From NCBI GenBank assembly GCA_946807835.1, contig OX327696.1, positions 8,382,501 to 8,446,500 on the forward strand: a DNA stretch of 64,000 nucleotides, written 5' to 3'. Position numbers and translations under genes: made by a program. This document shows, one piece after another, positions 45,960 through 58,784 of the stretch (within the stretch, counting starts at the first letter, position 1; every line of letters starts with the position of its first letter). Source of the DNA: Ailanthus altissimus (Eukaryota; Streptophyta; Magnoliopsida; Sapindales; Simaroubaceae). The notes beneath the pieces were generated by a model. The model worked only from the letters and a program-made list of their open reading frames with translations, was not told the DNA's origin and made no database searches.

Positions 45960-48880
45960 ATTTTGCTCCACTACATGCATATTATCTAGATGTTCGACAT
46001 CATTCTTGCTAAGTATATTAGTCACAACTTTAAAAAAATCCTAAATGGTAACATTAAGATCCACAAAAGTACCATTATCTATAATATCAACAATCTTAGC
46101 AGCTCTTTGATAATATGCCATCTTCACAAAATCATACAAAACTTTAAGTAAGATGTCAAACATTTACACCACAAAGTTACAAATACAATTCTAAGGATTT
46201 GGCATCTACTCGGTTCCCTTTACTCAACACTTAAAAGTCTACAGAATCATATCTTGGCTCTGATACTACTAAAAGCTCTCACGCCCTAAACCTAAAAGAT
46301 CTGACACACGACATAATTTACACTCATTCAATAATGTGCACTCATAATTAATATTGTATAAAAGTTTCAAACTTGAATTCTACATAAGAATCCTTAGTAA
46401 GTTGCTAGTAAGTTCATCACAAAAATTAACCCATGACCATACTTGGTGAAACATAAACCAAATACAACCACACTTAATAAAATAATACATATGTATTTAT
46501 TCAATACGGACAAATCAAATATCTTAAACTACGTGTCCACAAATGAAACACTTAGCAACCTAGCAACGTAGAGAACCCAAGGGATAGCAGAAGCCTTGCC
46601 AAATCCACTAATCACACATGTACCTTATTTTTCTGAAATCACCATAAACTATAATGAGTATAAAACTCAGTAAGCATACTAGTTTTTTATATATCAAAAT
46701 ACAAATACATATATATACACAATACATATGTATGATTTGTAGTGATAAATCATAATCTTATCAAATCACATGTCAGGTAAGCGCTTACATATTCTTTCCA
46801 AACATATAACAGGAATACCATCACTCAACTAATACTTAGTACGACTTCCATATCACATATCACATAATGAGGCAAATGTCATCTGCGATGACATACCGTA
46901 TGAGAGAAACGTGAGGTTTAAATTACACATATATAATGCTTATACCCGAATGTAAGAGGCAAACCTTCACCCTGATCACCAGTGAGTCCTCTCACATGCA
47001 CCAATACGCCACCACACAAATGTGATGACTCACTTTTCTTTAAGGTACTAATAGAATCCTCCATATATATGGAACACATAACATATACCAATCTCGAAGG
47101 AAATACCACACATAAAGGCTCCATAAATCACATAAGGTGCCTACTAAGTAAATAGTGAGTTGAAGCATCCTCAAAACACAAAACATATCTCATTGACATT
47201 TTTCACTTCAAAAGCTTTCTTTGTTAAACACATTTCATTTTGAAAGCTCATTTTCATAAACACATATATGTCCATGCTCAATGTCAATGCTCACATTCAT
47301 AAATATATGTCTTTCACATTTCATATCAAATATACTTTGGCATAACATAAACATATTTCTAAGCACATTTACAAAATTATACATAAACAATTACGATGTT
47401 TATTGTGATTTCAGTAAAAGTCTAGTATACTTACCTCTTAGCACTTTCAGGTACAAGGCTTAATTCTCCTTAACCTATTAATAGAGATTAATACTTTCAT
47501 AAGTCTCAAAATTCACACAAAACACTTTAAATAGCTTACAAAATTACACATATTGCACTTAACACATCAAATTGGTCTGATGACTTGGTTTCTCAAAATC
47601 TATTATTCTGACCACTTACATTTAACAAATTTTTATTATACATCAAATGATGTCCAATTACTCCAAAATCAAAATATATCATTCTTTACTTATATCCTTT
47701 TTATATATAAATATTATACCAAAATTCATACACAATCTATTTCATAAACACCATCAAATCTAAACTATTATCCTGACAGGATCAAGATATTTACTGAATA
47801 GTATTCAGTCTTGCAATTTTATAAATTTATATACTAATGAAACAATTATACAACTATCACAGAATTACTCTTGACACATATCTTAATTCATGATAAATGT
47901 TTTACTTCAAAATCCATGCTAAAAGTATTTTAAAACTATTTTATTCTATAGTTTTAAAAATCTGTTAATCAAATACTGCAATGAGCTGATATACTTTAAA
48001 AAATTATAACAATTTAACCACGTTGATCTAAATTCTTAATTTTGAATATATTATATTAGACATATAAATATATCATATTACAGAAATTCGTAATTTTTTA
48101 AGATCATTAAGCAGATCAAAAATTATTTTTCACTATAGTATATTGTTAACACAGGAAATTTCTAAAATTTCAGGGTCATTTTTATAAATTTACTAAAAAT
48201 TCAATTTCTGAAATTTTCAATCAATTCAAAGTCTCAAATGATTATAGACATGTGTAGTTTTATATTCAAAAAATCTAAAACCAGAATCGAAGTACAAGAA
48301 TTTATAAAATTCTCGGATAAAGAGACTATCAAGTAGAATTTGTGCAAATTCATCATGATTTATCAAGTTATCTACATAATCATCATCAATTCTCAATATT
48401 TCTTACAAAATCTACATCAAGTCCTCAATTGTACATATTTTTAGTAATCAAAACTTAAATAAATTAACTTAATTAACACCAATAAATTGAGAAATAGTTA
48501 TGATATACCTCTTAAAACTCAAAATACCAATTTCTTCTTCTTCTATTTCTCTCCCCTCTATTTCTCTCTTTTCTCTCTCTAAAGGGTTACAAATTAACCC
48601 AATACTAATAATAGGTCTTTAATCTATACAAACACTACTAATAACAATACATAAATCAAGTATCACTCACATACAAATAAAATATGTATATTCATATATA
48701 TATATATTTATTCTTCCAGTTGTTGGTAAGTGGTTACTACAGGTAGACTCCCAGCACTGTAGTGCCCAAGAGTTAGCACCGCGGTGCTGGAGCAGAGCCT
48801 CTAGCATTGCATTACTGGGAACTCAGCACTGCGGCGCTGGAACAGTACACTCAAACATTAATTTTTTTGAATTGTTTAAA
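45960..48880 (-). mobile_element. Ty3/gypsy (chromovirus-like) long LTR and start of internal region, truncated
   Basis: On minus a PBS-like tagtatcagagccaag lies at about 46251-46266 (tRNA-iMet type, one base changed). To its right (46267 to about 48880) is a long non-coding LTR-like sequence whose cgaatgtaag, gatcaccagtgagtcctctc and repeated caca-rich words are typical of long gypsy LTRs. To its left about 290 nt of internal sequence remain, and no gag frame survives. The outer end is uncertain. GC-richer cgctgg words occur at 48745-48845. Confidence 0.5.
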
Positions 48881-48889
48881 AAATTAAAT

Positions 48890-49687
48890 AAACATGTGAG
48901 AGTTTATCAGATACAGTGATAAGAGTTATTAGTCTATATTATAAACTAAGATCATTTTTCTCTATATTGGTAACCACAATGGGAGCCCTACTGGTGAGGA
49001 TTAATTGTGCTTACACATAAATAAATGACTAATTGAGAAATCACCTTCCCATATGATGGGAGCCAATGTATTAAAATCTCTCCTAATCAGATCAAATATT
49101 ATTATATTATGAGATAGTGTTTTATATAGTCTGTTTTGTCAATACGATATTAAACCGATCACATCGATCTTTTTTCAAGGTCGCTACAATGTGAGAGACT
49201 TGGTCGGTGTGAATCAGTTTATACCATTTAAACATGAGAAGATAAAAATATATGCGAAGATGCTGCCCTAGATTGTTATAGTATGCGGATAATATCGATA
49301 ACATGTGTTTGTTAATTGACAAGTTAATCTGAAATGCACTTACCCTAGATTGCTACAATGTGCGGATAATATGTATTTAGGATCAGAGTTAAGAGTTGCA
49401 TGAGATGCAATTGACAAGAGTTGTCTACTTTTTGGGTTTACAAAAGCCTAGATTGCTACAGTGTGTGGCCTGAGTAAAATACCAATAGGGTCTACTTTTC
49501 ACGTATAGTTTAAAAGAGTTTAGACTGTCGTTATCCCGTTTAAGAGATTAAATGGATTACGTAAAGTAGTGAGAAGGTGTTTTATATAAAAATTTATATA
49601 ATTATTATATCCATGATTTAAAATATTTTATTAAAGATTTAATAATTTTATGTCCACTAACATCTTCTTCTTTTTTATGAAGTTATT
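48890..49687 (+). repeat. Copia 2 upstream leader with diverged internal repeats
   Basis: Non-coding. A unit around cctagattgctacaatgtgc, often followed by ggataatat, occurs at about 49183 (partial), 49268, 49342 and 49449. I could not find a 5' LTR boundary or a clear primer-binding site here, so this may be the 3' part of the LTR or the untranslated leader. Confidence 0.45.
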
Positions 49688-52600
49688 ATGGCATCCGTCA
49701 ACCCTAAGTATGCACACCAACTTAAGGGTGCAGAAAATTATATAGACTGGCTCATGAATCTATGAATCGTTCTAAATTCAGAGAAGGTCGGATGCATTAT
49801 TGGTCAGAAACTACCTGAAGGTGTTTCTGATATAGCCACCCCAAAGGAAAAGATGACGTATCAGAAATGGTTAGATGATTATTTAAGAGTTCAATTATAC
49901 ATCCTCGCCTTGATGTCCACTGACCTGCAGTAGGAGCATATCCGTATGGACATTGCTAGCAATATTATACTTCATCTAAAGAAGCTCTTTGGTGACCGAC
50001 CCCAGGTTGAGATTTATAAGGTCGTCAAAGCACCTTTTCAAGCTAGGCTCTCAGAAGGCAGTCCAGTGAGCCCTCACGTGCTCCAGATGATTGGATTCAT
50101 CAAGAAACTAAAGATAATGAACATTTCTCAAAACAATAATTTGAGGAATAACTTGATTTTTCGGTCGCTGTCGGGGTCATATACACAGTTTATCATGAAT
50201 TTTAATATGGAAGAATTGACCCGTACTTGTGTTGATCTTCACAACATGCTGAAGACAGTACATGAAGACATGAGTAAAAAGGGCTCAACCCTCTTACTTC
50301 AGGGTGCTTCATCTTCTGCTCCAATGGCTTTCGGGAAGTTAAAGGGGAAGAAGAAAATGAAAGGGAAGTAGACACCTTGAATGGGTTCTCAGAGGTGACA
50401 GATATCCAAACCTCAAGAAAAGAAGGACAAGGCAAAAGAAAAATGTTTCTTTTACAGCAAGGATAGGCATTAGAAATATAACTACCTCAAATACCTTGCC
50501 TCTGATGCTAGCTTAGGCTGGGTATTAGATACGGTATCTCTTTGTCACATCTACAATGTGTTACAGTGACTGAGGAAAGTTAGATCGTTTTAGCTGGGAA
50601 AAGTATTGCGTCGAGTCAAAAATAGAGATTTCCTACAAGTCGAGGTAGTTAGACTTTTTGATTTACTTCTTCTATGTAATAGAACTATTGTATTAAATAA
50701 TTGTTATTTGTACCAAACATCATTAGATAGATAATTTTCCTTCCTGTACTTGACAGTGAAGGGTACCATATGTATATTCAGAACTGTTCCCTATATTTAT
50801 GTGATAAGAATGATATAATATTAGCTTAGTGTCAGTTAGTGAATGGACATTATATATTGAATACAACGGTAAATGTAATGAATGTGCAAGCTAGTACTAG
50901 TAATAGTTCAAAAATTTAAATAAAACAGAATTGTAACATATGAGATTATGACATATAGGTATGAGATGCCTATCCCGTCTGGTAAAGGATGGTCGAATAC
51001 CTGATCTGACCATAGAACTTTATCCAGTTTGTGAATCTTGCATTCAAAGGAAAATGAATGGTACTTGACAGTGAAGGGTACCATATGTATATTCAGAACT
51101 GTTCCCTATATTTATGTGATAAGAATGATATAATATTAGCTTAGTGTCAGTTAGTGAATGGACATTATATATTGAATACAACGGTAAATGTAATGAATGT
51201 GCAAGCTAGTACTAGTAATAGTTCAAAAATTTAAATAAAACAGAATTGTAACATATGAGATTATGACATATAGGTATGAGATGCCTATCCCGTCTGGTAA
51301 AGGATGGTCGAATACCTGATCTGACCATAGAACTTTATCCAGTTTGTGAATCTTGCATTCAAAGGAAAATGACCAAATCTCTATTTTTTGGTGTTGGACA
51401 TCGTGCCTCTAATTTATTAGAACTGGTATATAGTGATGTATGTAGTCCAATGAATCACGCTGCAATGGGTGATTTTTGATACTTCGTACTCTTCATCAAT
51501 GATTTGTCATGACATGGGTATGTGTTTCTCATGAGACATAAGTCTGAAACCTTTGAAAAGTTCAAAGTATATCGAATTAAAGTAGAGAAACAAACTAGTA
51601 TGTATATCAAGTGCCTTTGATCAGATCGAGTGAATTCATTGATTATTTAAAGAAGAATAGGATTCTCGCTCAATATAGTCCTCCAGGTACTCTGCAATAC
51701 AACGGTGTCTTAGAGATGAGGAATCGGACATTATTAGTTATATTCTGATCGATCATGAGCTTACCAATCTCCTTAAATACCTTTAAGGTTATGGTTTGAA
51801 AACTACTACTCATATATTGAATAGAGTCTCATCCAAAGCTATTACAACCACTCCATATAAGATGTAGAAATGGAGGAAATCAAGTCTTAAGTGCTTCAAG
51901 ATTTGGAGCTGTTCTGCTTACATAAAAGTTACGCAACAGGATAAACTTACACCCAATGGGTATAAGTATTAGTTCATTGGGTATCCCAAGAATTCTATAA
52001 GATATTAATTCTATGATCCAAATGAGCAAAACATTTTCGTTTCTCATTATGCCACTTTTCTAGAGAAAGAGTTTATCATGGATCATGATATTTGTAGAAA
52101 GGTTGAACTTGATGAAGTCAATCAAAATTGAAATGATAGAGATGAAACATCAGGCTCAATCGAGCAAAACACCTTTGACACACCCTCTACGTAGATCTGA
52201 AAGGATGTTCAGGCCACTTGCCAGGTATAGTCAAATACCTAAATGTGCCCGTGGAGTTTTCTTACTTGAAGGAAATGATCATTTGACCTATAAAGAGGTG
52301 ATGTTAAACATCGACTCAGGAAAATAGCAAGCTGCCATGAAATCTGAAATTAACTCAATATATCACAATCAAGTCTGGAACTCGGTTAAGCTTCTCAAGG
52401 GAATAGTTTCTATCGATTGTAAATGGATTTACAAAAGGAAGCGTGAGCTAGATGGAGAGGTAGAGACCTTCAAAGTCGGTCTGGTTGCTAAAGGTTATAC
52501 TCAGTGGCTTGGGATCGACTATGAGAAAACCTTTGCACCAATAGCGATGTTGAAGTCAATTAGGATTTTATTGGCTATTATTGCATATTATGACTTTGAA

Positions 52601-53853
52601 ATTTGACAGATGAATGTAAAGACAGCATTCCTGAATGGATATCTCGATGAAGAGATATACATAGAACAACTTGAAGGTTTTGCATCCATCCAAATAACTG
52701 GTCTAGTGTGCAAATTGAAGAAGTCCATTTATGGACTTAAGCAGACCTCTCAAAGTTGGAATCTTCATTTTGATGAGGTAATCAAAGGGTTGGTTTCATT
52801 AAAAACAAAGAGGAAACTTGTGTGTACAAAAATGTCAGTAAGAGTATAATAGTCTTCTTAATTCTCTATGTTAATAACAGACTTTTCATTGAGAATGATA
52901 TTAGTATGTTGCAATCAGTAAAGAGCTATCTGAGTAAGAACTTCTCTATGAATGAGGAGACAGAGGCTTCTTAGACATTGGGTATAAAGCTTTATAGAGA
53001 TAAAGCAAGGAAGTTGATAGGACTCTCTCAATCATCGTACATTAATTGTGTCTTAAAAAGGTACAGTTTCACTAACTATAAGACAGCTAGTGTACCTTTC
53101 AAACATGGTGTTCTTCTTTTAAGGAGAATGTCTCCTCAGACGGAAGATGAAAGAGTTAGAATATCTAACATACCATATACGTATACTATTAGAAGCTTGA
53201 TATATGTTATGATGTGCACGAGACCTGACATCAGCATGGCTATAAGTGTTACTAGCCAGTACCAGTCTAATCCAGGTGGCAGTCATTGGATGGTAGTCAA
53301 ATATGTCCTGAAATACTTAAAAGGTAAAAAGGTTAAGTTTTTCATTTATGGAAATAGTGACTTACAAGTTAGAGGATACACAAATTCAAACCTTCAGTCT
53401 GATCTGGATGATAAAAAGTCTACATCCGATTATGTGTTTATTCTTAACAGTGCCACAGTAAGTTAGGAAAGCACTAAGAAAGGGTCCACGGCTGATTCCA
53501 CAACAGAAGCAGAATACATCGCCGCCTCAAAGCCAGTGAATGAAGCATTGTGGATATGTAAGTTTGTCGCTGAACTCAGAATAGTCCCGAGTTCAATGAA
53601 TCCTATCCCATTATTCTGCGACAATAATAAAGCCATAACACAAGCTAAAGAGCCAAGAGCACACCTGATATCTAAACATGTGGAGAGAAAATACCACGTA
53701 ATTAGAGAAATCTTGGCTATGGGAGATGCAATAATTTGTAGAGTAGATTCTATAAATAATATAGCAGACCCACTGATTAAAGCCTTAACTCTAAAGCTGT
53801 TTAAGAAACATGTGGAGTCTATAGGTATTAGATACCGGTATGAATGGCACTAG
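49688..53853 (+). pseudogene. Decayed Ty1/copia gag-pol (copia 2)
   Basis: Gag starts MASVNPKYAHQLKGAENY at 49688, with one open piece at 49946-50371 (MDIASNIILHLKKLFGDRPQ, LRNNLIFRSLSGSYTQF) and a damaged zinc knuckle (CFFYSKDRH). Protease begins LGWVLDTVSLCHIYN (about 50515). GAG-pre-integrase and integrase start at 51276-51479 (MRCLSRLVKDGRIPDLTIEL, LLELVYSDVCSPMNH). RT at 52337-52860 includes DCKWIYKRKREL, VKTAFLNGYLDEEIY and KKSIYGLKQTSQSW; the YVDD box reads YVNN (about 52868). RNase H spans 53350-53850 (STTEAEYIAASK, LFCDNNKAITQAKEP, ISKHVERKYH). It ends at TAG 53851-53853. The integrase is crossed by a 312-bp perfect duplication upstream. Confidence 0.9.
50746..51372 (+). repeat. Perfect 312-bp tandem duplication inside copia 2
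   Basis: 50746-51057 and 51061-51372 are identical by eye, separated by atg (period 315). The unit starts gtacttgacagtgaagggta and ends ttcaaaggaaaatga. It duplicates the protease to GAG-pre-integrase segment and adds to the breakage of the frame. No difference between the units means a very recent event, or an assembly artefact. Confidence 0.9.
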
Positions 53854-53867
53854 AGCAAGTGGGAGTT

Positions 53868-55930
53868 TATTAGGGTATGTGCTTACTTGTTATCCCTGTT
53901 TGTATGAATACTTATTTAATAATATCTATACAATGTATTTTTGTTAAATCACTAATACTCTTTATTAAATGGTAATAATGGTTGTCACATTGTGGACATT
54001 GTATGACCTGAAATGATTTGGATCCAATCTAAATAAGTTTAGACCAGTGCTAATGGTTAGCAAAGCTGAGGGTTATAAATGTTAACAGTTAGCACTATTA
54101 AGAGTTAGCGAGTTATAAGAGTCAGTAAGATCTAAAGAGTTAGAACCTTGTCTATAATAGAACAAAGACCTTAGGGTACACTAGATCAATATATATCTAT
54201 ATCTGTAAGGTACAGATGGTTGTTCTTGATTGACCATGAGCTTAGAGCTAATATAGGCATACGGGTATTCAATTAGGACTTACTACTAGATAGACTCACG
54301 AGGACCCCAATAGATATCCTATGAAACCGTTAATGGTAAGTCCTCTCAAGTTGAATAGTATATGTCGTCCTTTGACTTGAGCGCCACGGTGGACTTGGGG
54401 TGATCCACCACACTTTAGTTCCACGGATGTCAAAGACCTTTCATGGTTTGACCGCTACATATCGCTAGGTGTGGTCCGATGCTCATGGAGTCAAGTGTGC
54501 ATAGATATAGGATCCGTCAGATCACATATAGAAAAAAGAGTTTCAGATGGGTTGTATATCTGATACTCCAAGATTGTGTTTCAGAAAGTCTTACAGCCGT
54601 GAGCAATGAACCTGAAAAAAGAGTTTCCTACAAGGTTAAACAATATAACAAAAGTGTTTGTTTATATTTGTTATATTGTTCATCGAGACACGAATCTAAA
54701 GACAAGATTGGATGAGCACATGGGGATTTGACGATGCTAATCTATATCCCCGCTCATCCAGAGTATAAGTGATGGAAGGATTATACGTATGCATTCTGAC
54801 CTCAACTTGTATGATCTTACGCACTGATTTGTAATATTTATGACATGTGCGTGGGGCATCAATCATAGACTCGTGGAATAGTTCTATCTGATGAATCGGT
54901 CATGAATTTAGGGGTACCGTACTGGATTGAATAGTTTAATCTAATAAAATTCAACAAGATCGAATATTTATTTTAAGAACTCTAAGGATGCGTACGTGTC
55001 AATACTTAAGCGTTAAGTATAATTAATTAGATAACAATTATTGTTGATCAATTAAATGGTGACAGGTGGCACATAGTGAGTCTTCAGTTAAGTTAACTTG
55101 AGTGTGGGTTTGTAGGACCCACATTAGGTTAAATGAGGGTATTTTGATAATTTTACATATATGATTATTTGAGAGTTAAATAATCAAAAAAATTTAATAT
55201 TATAATATTAAATAATATAAATAACTCAACTATAGTTAAAAATTAACCAAAATTGAGTTAACAATTATTATATTATTATATTATATTAAAATATAAATAT
55301 CTAAGATATTTAACAAAGCTTATTGGACAAGTTTGATTAACCCAACTATGATTAAATATTAACCATAATTAAATTAATATATATTATTCTATTCAAGGTA
55401 TTTTAGTAAAAATATCTTTAACTTTATCATGGTTAGATTAAATAAATAGTATCGGTATATATGTGAAAATTGAAACAAAATTAACTAACTTCTTGTTTTA
55501 TTGTGGTGGCCTAAAGAGAAAATGGTCTTTTTATCTCCTATTCATCTACTTCTTCGTTAAGGTCTTTACTGATAAAAGCAAGTGAAGTTTTTGTTTTAAT
55601 CAAAAGTTGATCAAAGAGAGAACAAAAGCTTTTGTTCAAGATTTGAATACTTGATTAAGGAGTTAATCAAAGAGATTTAAATAGTTAAATCAAGTTGGAT
55701 TCAAGCTGCTGTCTAATTGATTAAGTTCATCATATTGATCAGTAGAACTGCTTACAAGTAACACTTCGGACAAACTCTTGAAAAATTTAATCCAAAAAAC
55801 TTCGAAAGTGAATTTTTTAATTTCTATCTTAATTTTATTAAATGCTTAAAATGTGTTCGTTATATGTTTTAAACTTTTCACTGTATATATATATGTGATA
55901 CATATGTATTATGTATGAACACAAATACAA
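53868..55930 (+). repeat. 3' LTR of copia 2 (long)
   Basis: Starts after the purine tract gcaagtgggagttt next to the pol stop. The first 300 nt match the LTR fragment at 19452. Further landmarks are cgccacggtggacttggggt (about 54386), a region typical of long copia LTRs, and a polyA/T-rich second half. The end is uncertain, near 55930. No genes; a 78-codon open stretch at 54479 is not credible. Confidence 0.6.
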
Positions 55931-56204
55931 CATGTATACACCTGTAGAATAATTGGTACTTTTAACTCTCAGCATTGGGAGAAAAATAGTAATTTTTCTT
56001 GGCACCCTAGAGATTATAAGAGATCATCACATCATAAAGGGTTGAGACATATGAAGGAGGAAACATATGGTTTAAGATAGATATGTCTTGGGGCAACTAA
56101 AAGACATTGGGGTGAACAATGGAGAAAGACTCATAACATAACATGTAAGAACTCCTAAATTAAAGGAGGAAGAGGAAAACAGAAGCAATTGAGATGCTCT
56201 CCAT

Positions 56205-56338
56205 TTCACCAAGTCTGACTTGAGTTTGCAATACCAGTTCTTTGAAACTTGTTTAAGTCCATATAATGCCTTGTGTAGTTGACATACATGATCTATTTTG
56301 TACAAACCCAATGGTTGACTCCATTTTGTACTCAGCAA
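56205..56338 (-). pseudogene. Fragment of a Ty1/copia reverse transcriptase
   Basis: Minus-strand reading TKWSQPLGLYKIDHVCQLHK continues into KALYGLKQVSKNWYCKL, the conserved block after the RT catalytic region. Only about 40 codons remain, with unrelated sequence on both sides. It belongs to a different copia lineage from copia 1-3. Confidence 0.7.
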
Positions 56339-56439
56339 AGTGCAAAAGTAGTATATTCTTACCTAAAAATTCCCCCACAAGAATATAAACCGCCACATCG
56401 ACAGGCCAAAAAACTTCATTCAGAACATTAACATCCCAA

Positions 56440-58282
56440 CTCCTATTTCCAGCTTAAAATCCGATACCCTAAAGATATCCTAACCAAAACTTGGAGTAAT
56501 AGGCTTATAAGAAAAGGGCCTTCGCAGCCAAGGATATATAAAAAAGCTGCAATGAAAGTCCCCTTACCTACTTAACTAGGCCAAAGAAAAGAGCAACCTT
56601 TAACCATGCTAGCTACCGTAAAATTTGTACGAGGGAAGTACTTCACTTGTAGAATCCTACTAGCCAAAGCATCAAGACACATCAATATCCACCATCTTTG
56701 TTTAGCAACCAGGAACTGATTAAAGTTAAGGTTCTTAAAACCCAAGCCACCCTCTATCAATGGAGCGCAGATGTCATCCCATTTTTTCCGGTTTAATTTA
56801 CCAGCTCCTGAAGTAAACCCCCACCAAAAGGAGCGCATCAATTGAGTAATTCGATTTATAACAAACTGGAAACCGAAACACCGACATCACATATGTAGGA
56901 ATGGCTTGTACTACAGCCTTGATTAAAACCATTTTTTTCACCAAGTGATAGAAGTTTCCCCTTCCATAATTGCAACCACCTCCAAATTCGGTCAATGATG
57001 TGTTGAAAAGTAACCCTTCTGGTCATACCAATCACTGAAGGCAAATCCAAGTACTGATCATATCTCGTATGTGAAAGTAACCCAACTAGACTCCGAACAG
57101 ATTCTTTATCAGTGGGTGAAACATTCGGGCTAAATATAACAGCAGACTTATCAAAGTTTATTTTTTTGTCCTGAGGCCATTTGATAAACTGAAAGAATCC
57201 CCAAGATATTTGAACAATCTGAATCACTGGCCTTACAGAAAACCAAACTGTCCTCTGCAAATAACAGATGTGACACGCTTGGGGCATTACATGCACAAGT
57301 AAAGCCAGTAATAGCAGCATTAGATTTTGCTTGCTGTAAAAGAAAAGATAAGCCCTCAGCACAGCTTAAGAATGGATATGGGGATAAGAGGCACCCCTGT
57401 TGTAACCCCCTTAAAGGCACTACACACCCAGAAACTATACCATTGATAAGGAAGCTGAGCTAAGCTGATGATAGACAGTTAAGCACCAACTGTTGTCAAC
57501 GATCATTGAAGTCGAACTTCTTCATTAGAAATAGAACAAAAGTCCACTCAACCTTATCGTAGGCTTTACTCATATCCAGCTTAAGCGCAGGATATTGATT
57601 TTTACTACTCTTTTTTTTTTCAAAAAGTGGAAATCAAAGCCTGAAATAATGTTTTCTGTAATGAGACGACCAGGTACAAATGCACTCTAAAATGAAAAAA
57701 TTATAGCAGGTAAAACCACTTTCATTCTGTTGACCCGACACTTTGCTACCACTTTTTACAAAACGTTACACAGAGTGATGGCCTAAACTCTGAAGCTCTG
57801 ACCGGCTATTCAATCTTAGGAATTAATACCACATTTGTACTGTTATAGGAATCAAGGGGTTTGCGTTCATTTAATCCCTCCAAGACAAACTTGCATATAT
57901 CCACCTCCATAATATCCCAAAGTTGTTGATAGAATACTGCATGGTATCCATCTAAGCCTGGAGCTTTAAAAGGATCCATGGAAAAGAGAGCAAAATTCGG
58001 GACTGTATCCCACCAAAATATTCTTCAAACACACGTGGATCAGAATGAGTTGATTGGAAAATATCTGTGAAGTAATCAATGATGGCAGTAATGTCAGCCG
58101 AATCCTCACACCAATCCCCCCCTGCCGAGAACAAACCCAAAATAGCATTCTTTTTCCTTTGGCCATTCACCTTTTGATGAAAAAACTTTGTATTCTGATC
58201 TCCCCAATCAAGCCAATCCATCCTCGCTCTCTGGTACCAATGCAATTCCTCACGGTCAGGTAGGACAACAAGCTCCCTTTCT
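56440..58282 (-). pseudogene. LINE (non-LTR retrotransposon) ORF2, RT and C-terminal part
   Basis: Minus reading, frames shifting: MHWYQRARMDWLDWGDQNTK then FFHQKVNGQRKKNAIL (58245-57952), the linker typical of plant L1-like LINEs. RT blocks follow: PALKLDMSKAYDKVEWTFVL (about 57590), PLRGLQQGCLLSPYPFL then FAEDSLVFCK (57420-57151; the catalytic FADD box reads FAED), DKSAVIFSPNVSPTDKES. Then MMRSFWWGFTSGAGKLNRKK and WDDICAPLIEGGLGFKNL (56841-56572), the C-terminal domain. Several stops. The ORF is interrupted at 58282/58283 by copia 3 and resumes at 63268. Confidence 0.85.
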
Positions 58283-58706
58283 TGTTGGGAAATTGAGGGA
58301 TGATGCAGGGTCGCAGCTAAAGCGAAATTGAGAAAAATAATGAAAATAAAAATAAGACAAAGACAAGTTTACGTGGTTCGGCTTTTAGCCTACGTCCACG
58401 GGCGAAGACAGAAGAATCTCTTACTATTAGAAATGGAGAATACAAGTATTGTAGTGTTTTAGCCTTACAACCCAAAACCCCAATACACCCAATTCTCTCA
58501 AATTACTCAAAAACTCTCTCAAAGCTTTAGAAACTCTCTCTAAATTACAATAGAAAATACATTGCTAAACTCTCCCTTTTATAGGGAGAATTGAGCAAGT
58601 GGACAGCCATTTCTTGGCTGTCCATCATTGCAAATTTGCTGGCACCGTGTGCCAGCAAATTTGCAAATGCAAATCTGCAGCTGGCACACGGTGCCAGCTG
58701 CTGACA
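58283..58706 (-). repeat. 3' LTR of copia 3
   Basis: On minus it runs TGTCAGCAGCTGGCACC to TTCCCAACA. The U3 part contains four perfect hairpins: 58678-58700, 58630-58664 (16-nt arms, 3-nt loop), 58600-58624 and 58571-58589. The last encloses a TATA box (CTATAAAAG on minus, 58576-58584). Confidence 0.95.
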
Positions 58707-58719
58707 ATTCTCCCACTTG
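58707..58719 (-). other. Polypurine tract of copia 3
   Basis: On minus aagtgggagaat directly abuts the 3' LTR start at 58706, the usual site of plus-strand priming. Confidence 0.85.
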
Positions 58720-58784
58720 GAGAGTTGATTGAAAATCAATCAAGTCTCCACATCATTCTTTCTTCTTCGCCAAAGCCATGTTGC

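Noticed and set aside
46918..47747. Several 60-68-codon open frames
   Set aside because: They fall in a gypsy LTR on either strand and have no coding signature.
49688..53853. Copia 2 as a functional element
   Set aside because: Many stops and shifts, the YVDD box is changed to YVNN, there is an internal duplication, and no matching 5' LTR or PBS was found.
54479..54715. 78-codon open frame in the copia 2 LTR
   Set aside because: It lies wholly inside LTR sequence and shows no protein family.
55935..55960. ATTGGTA as a primer-binding site after the copia 2 LTR
   Set aside because: Only seven bases match, the tcagagc continuation is absent, and a PBS is not expected after a 3' LTR.
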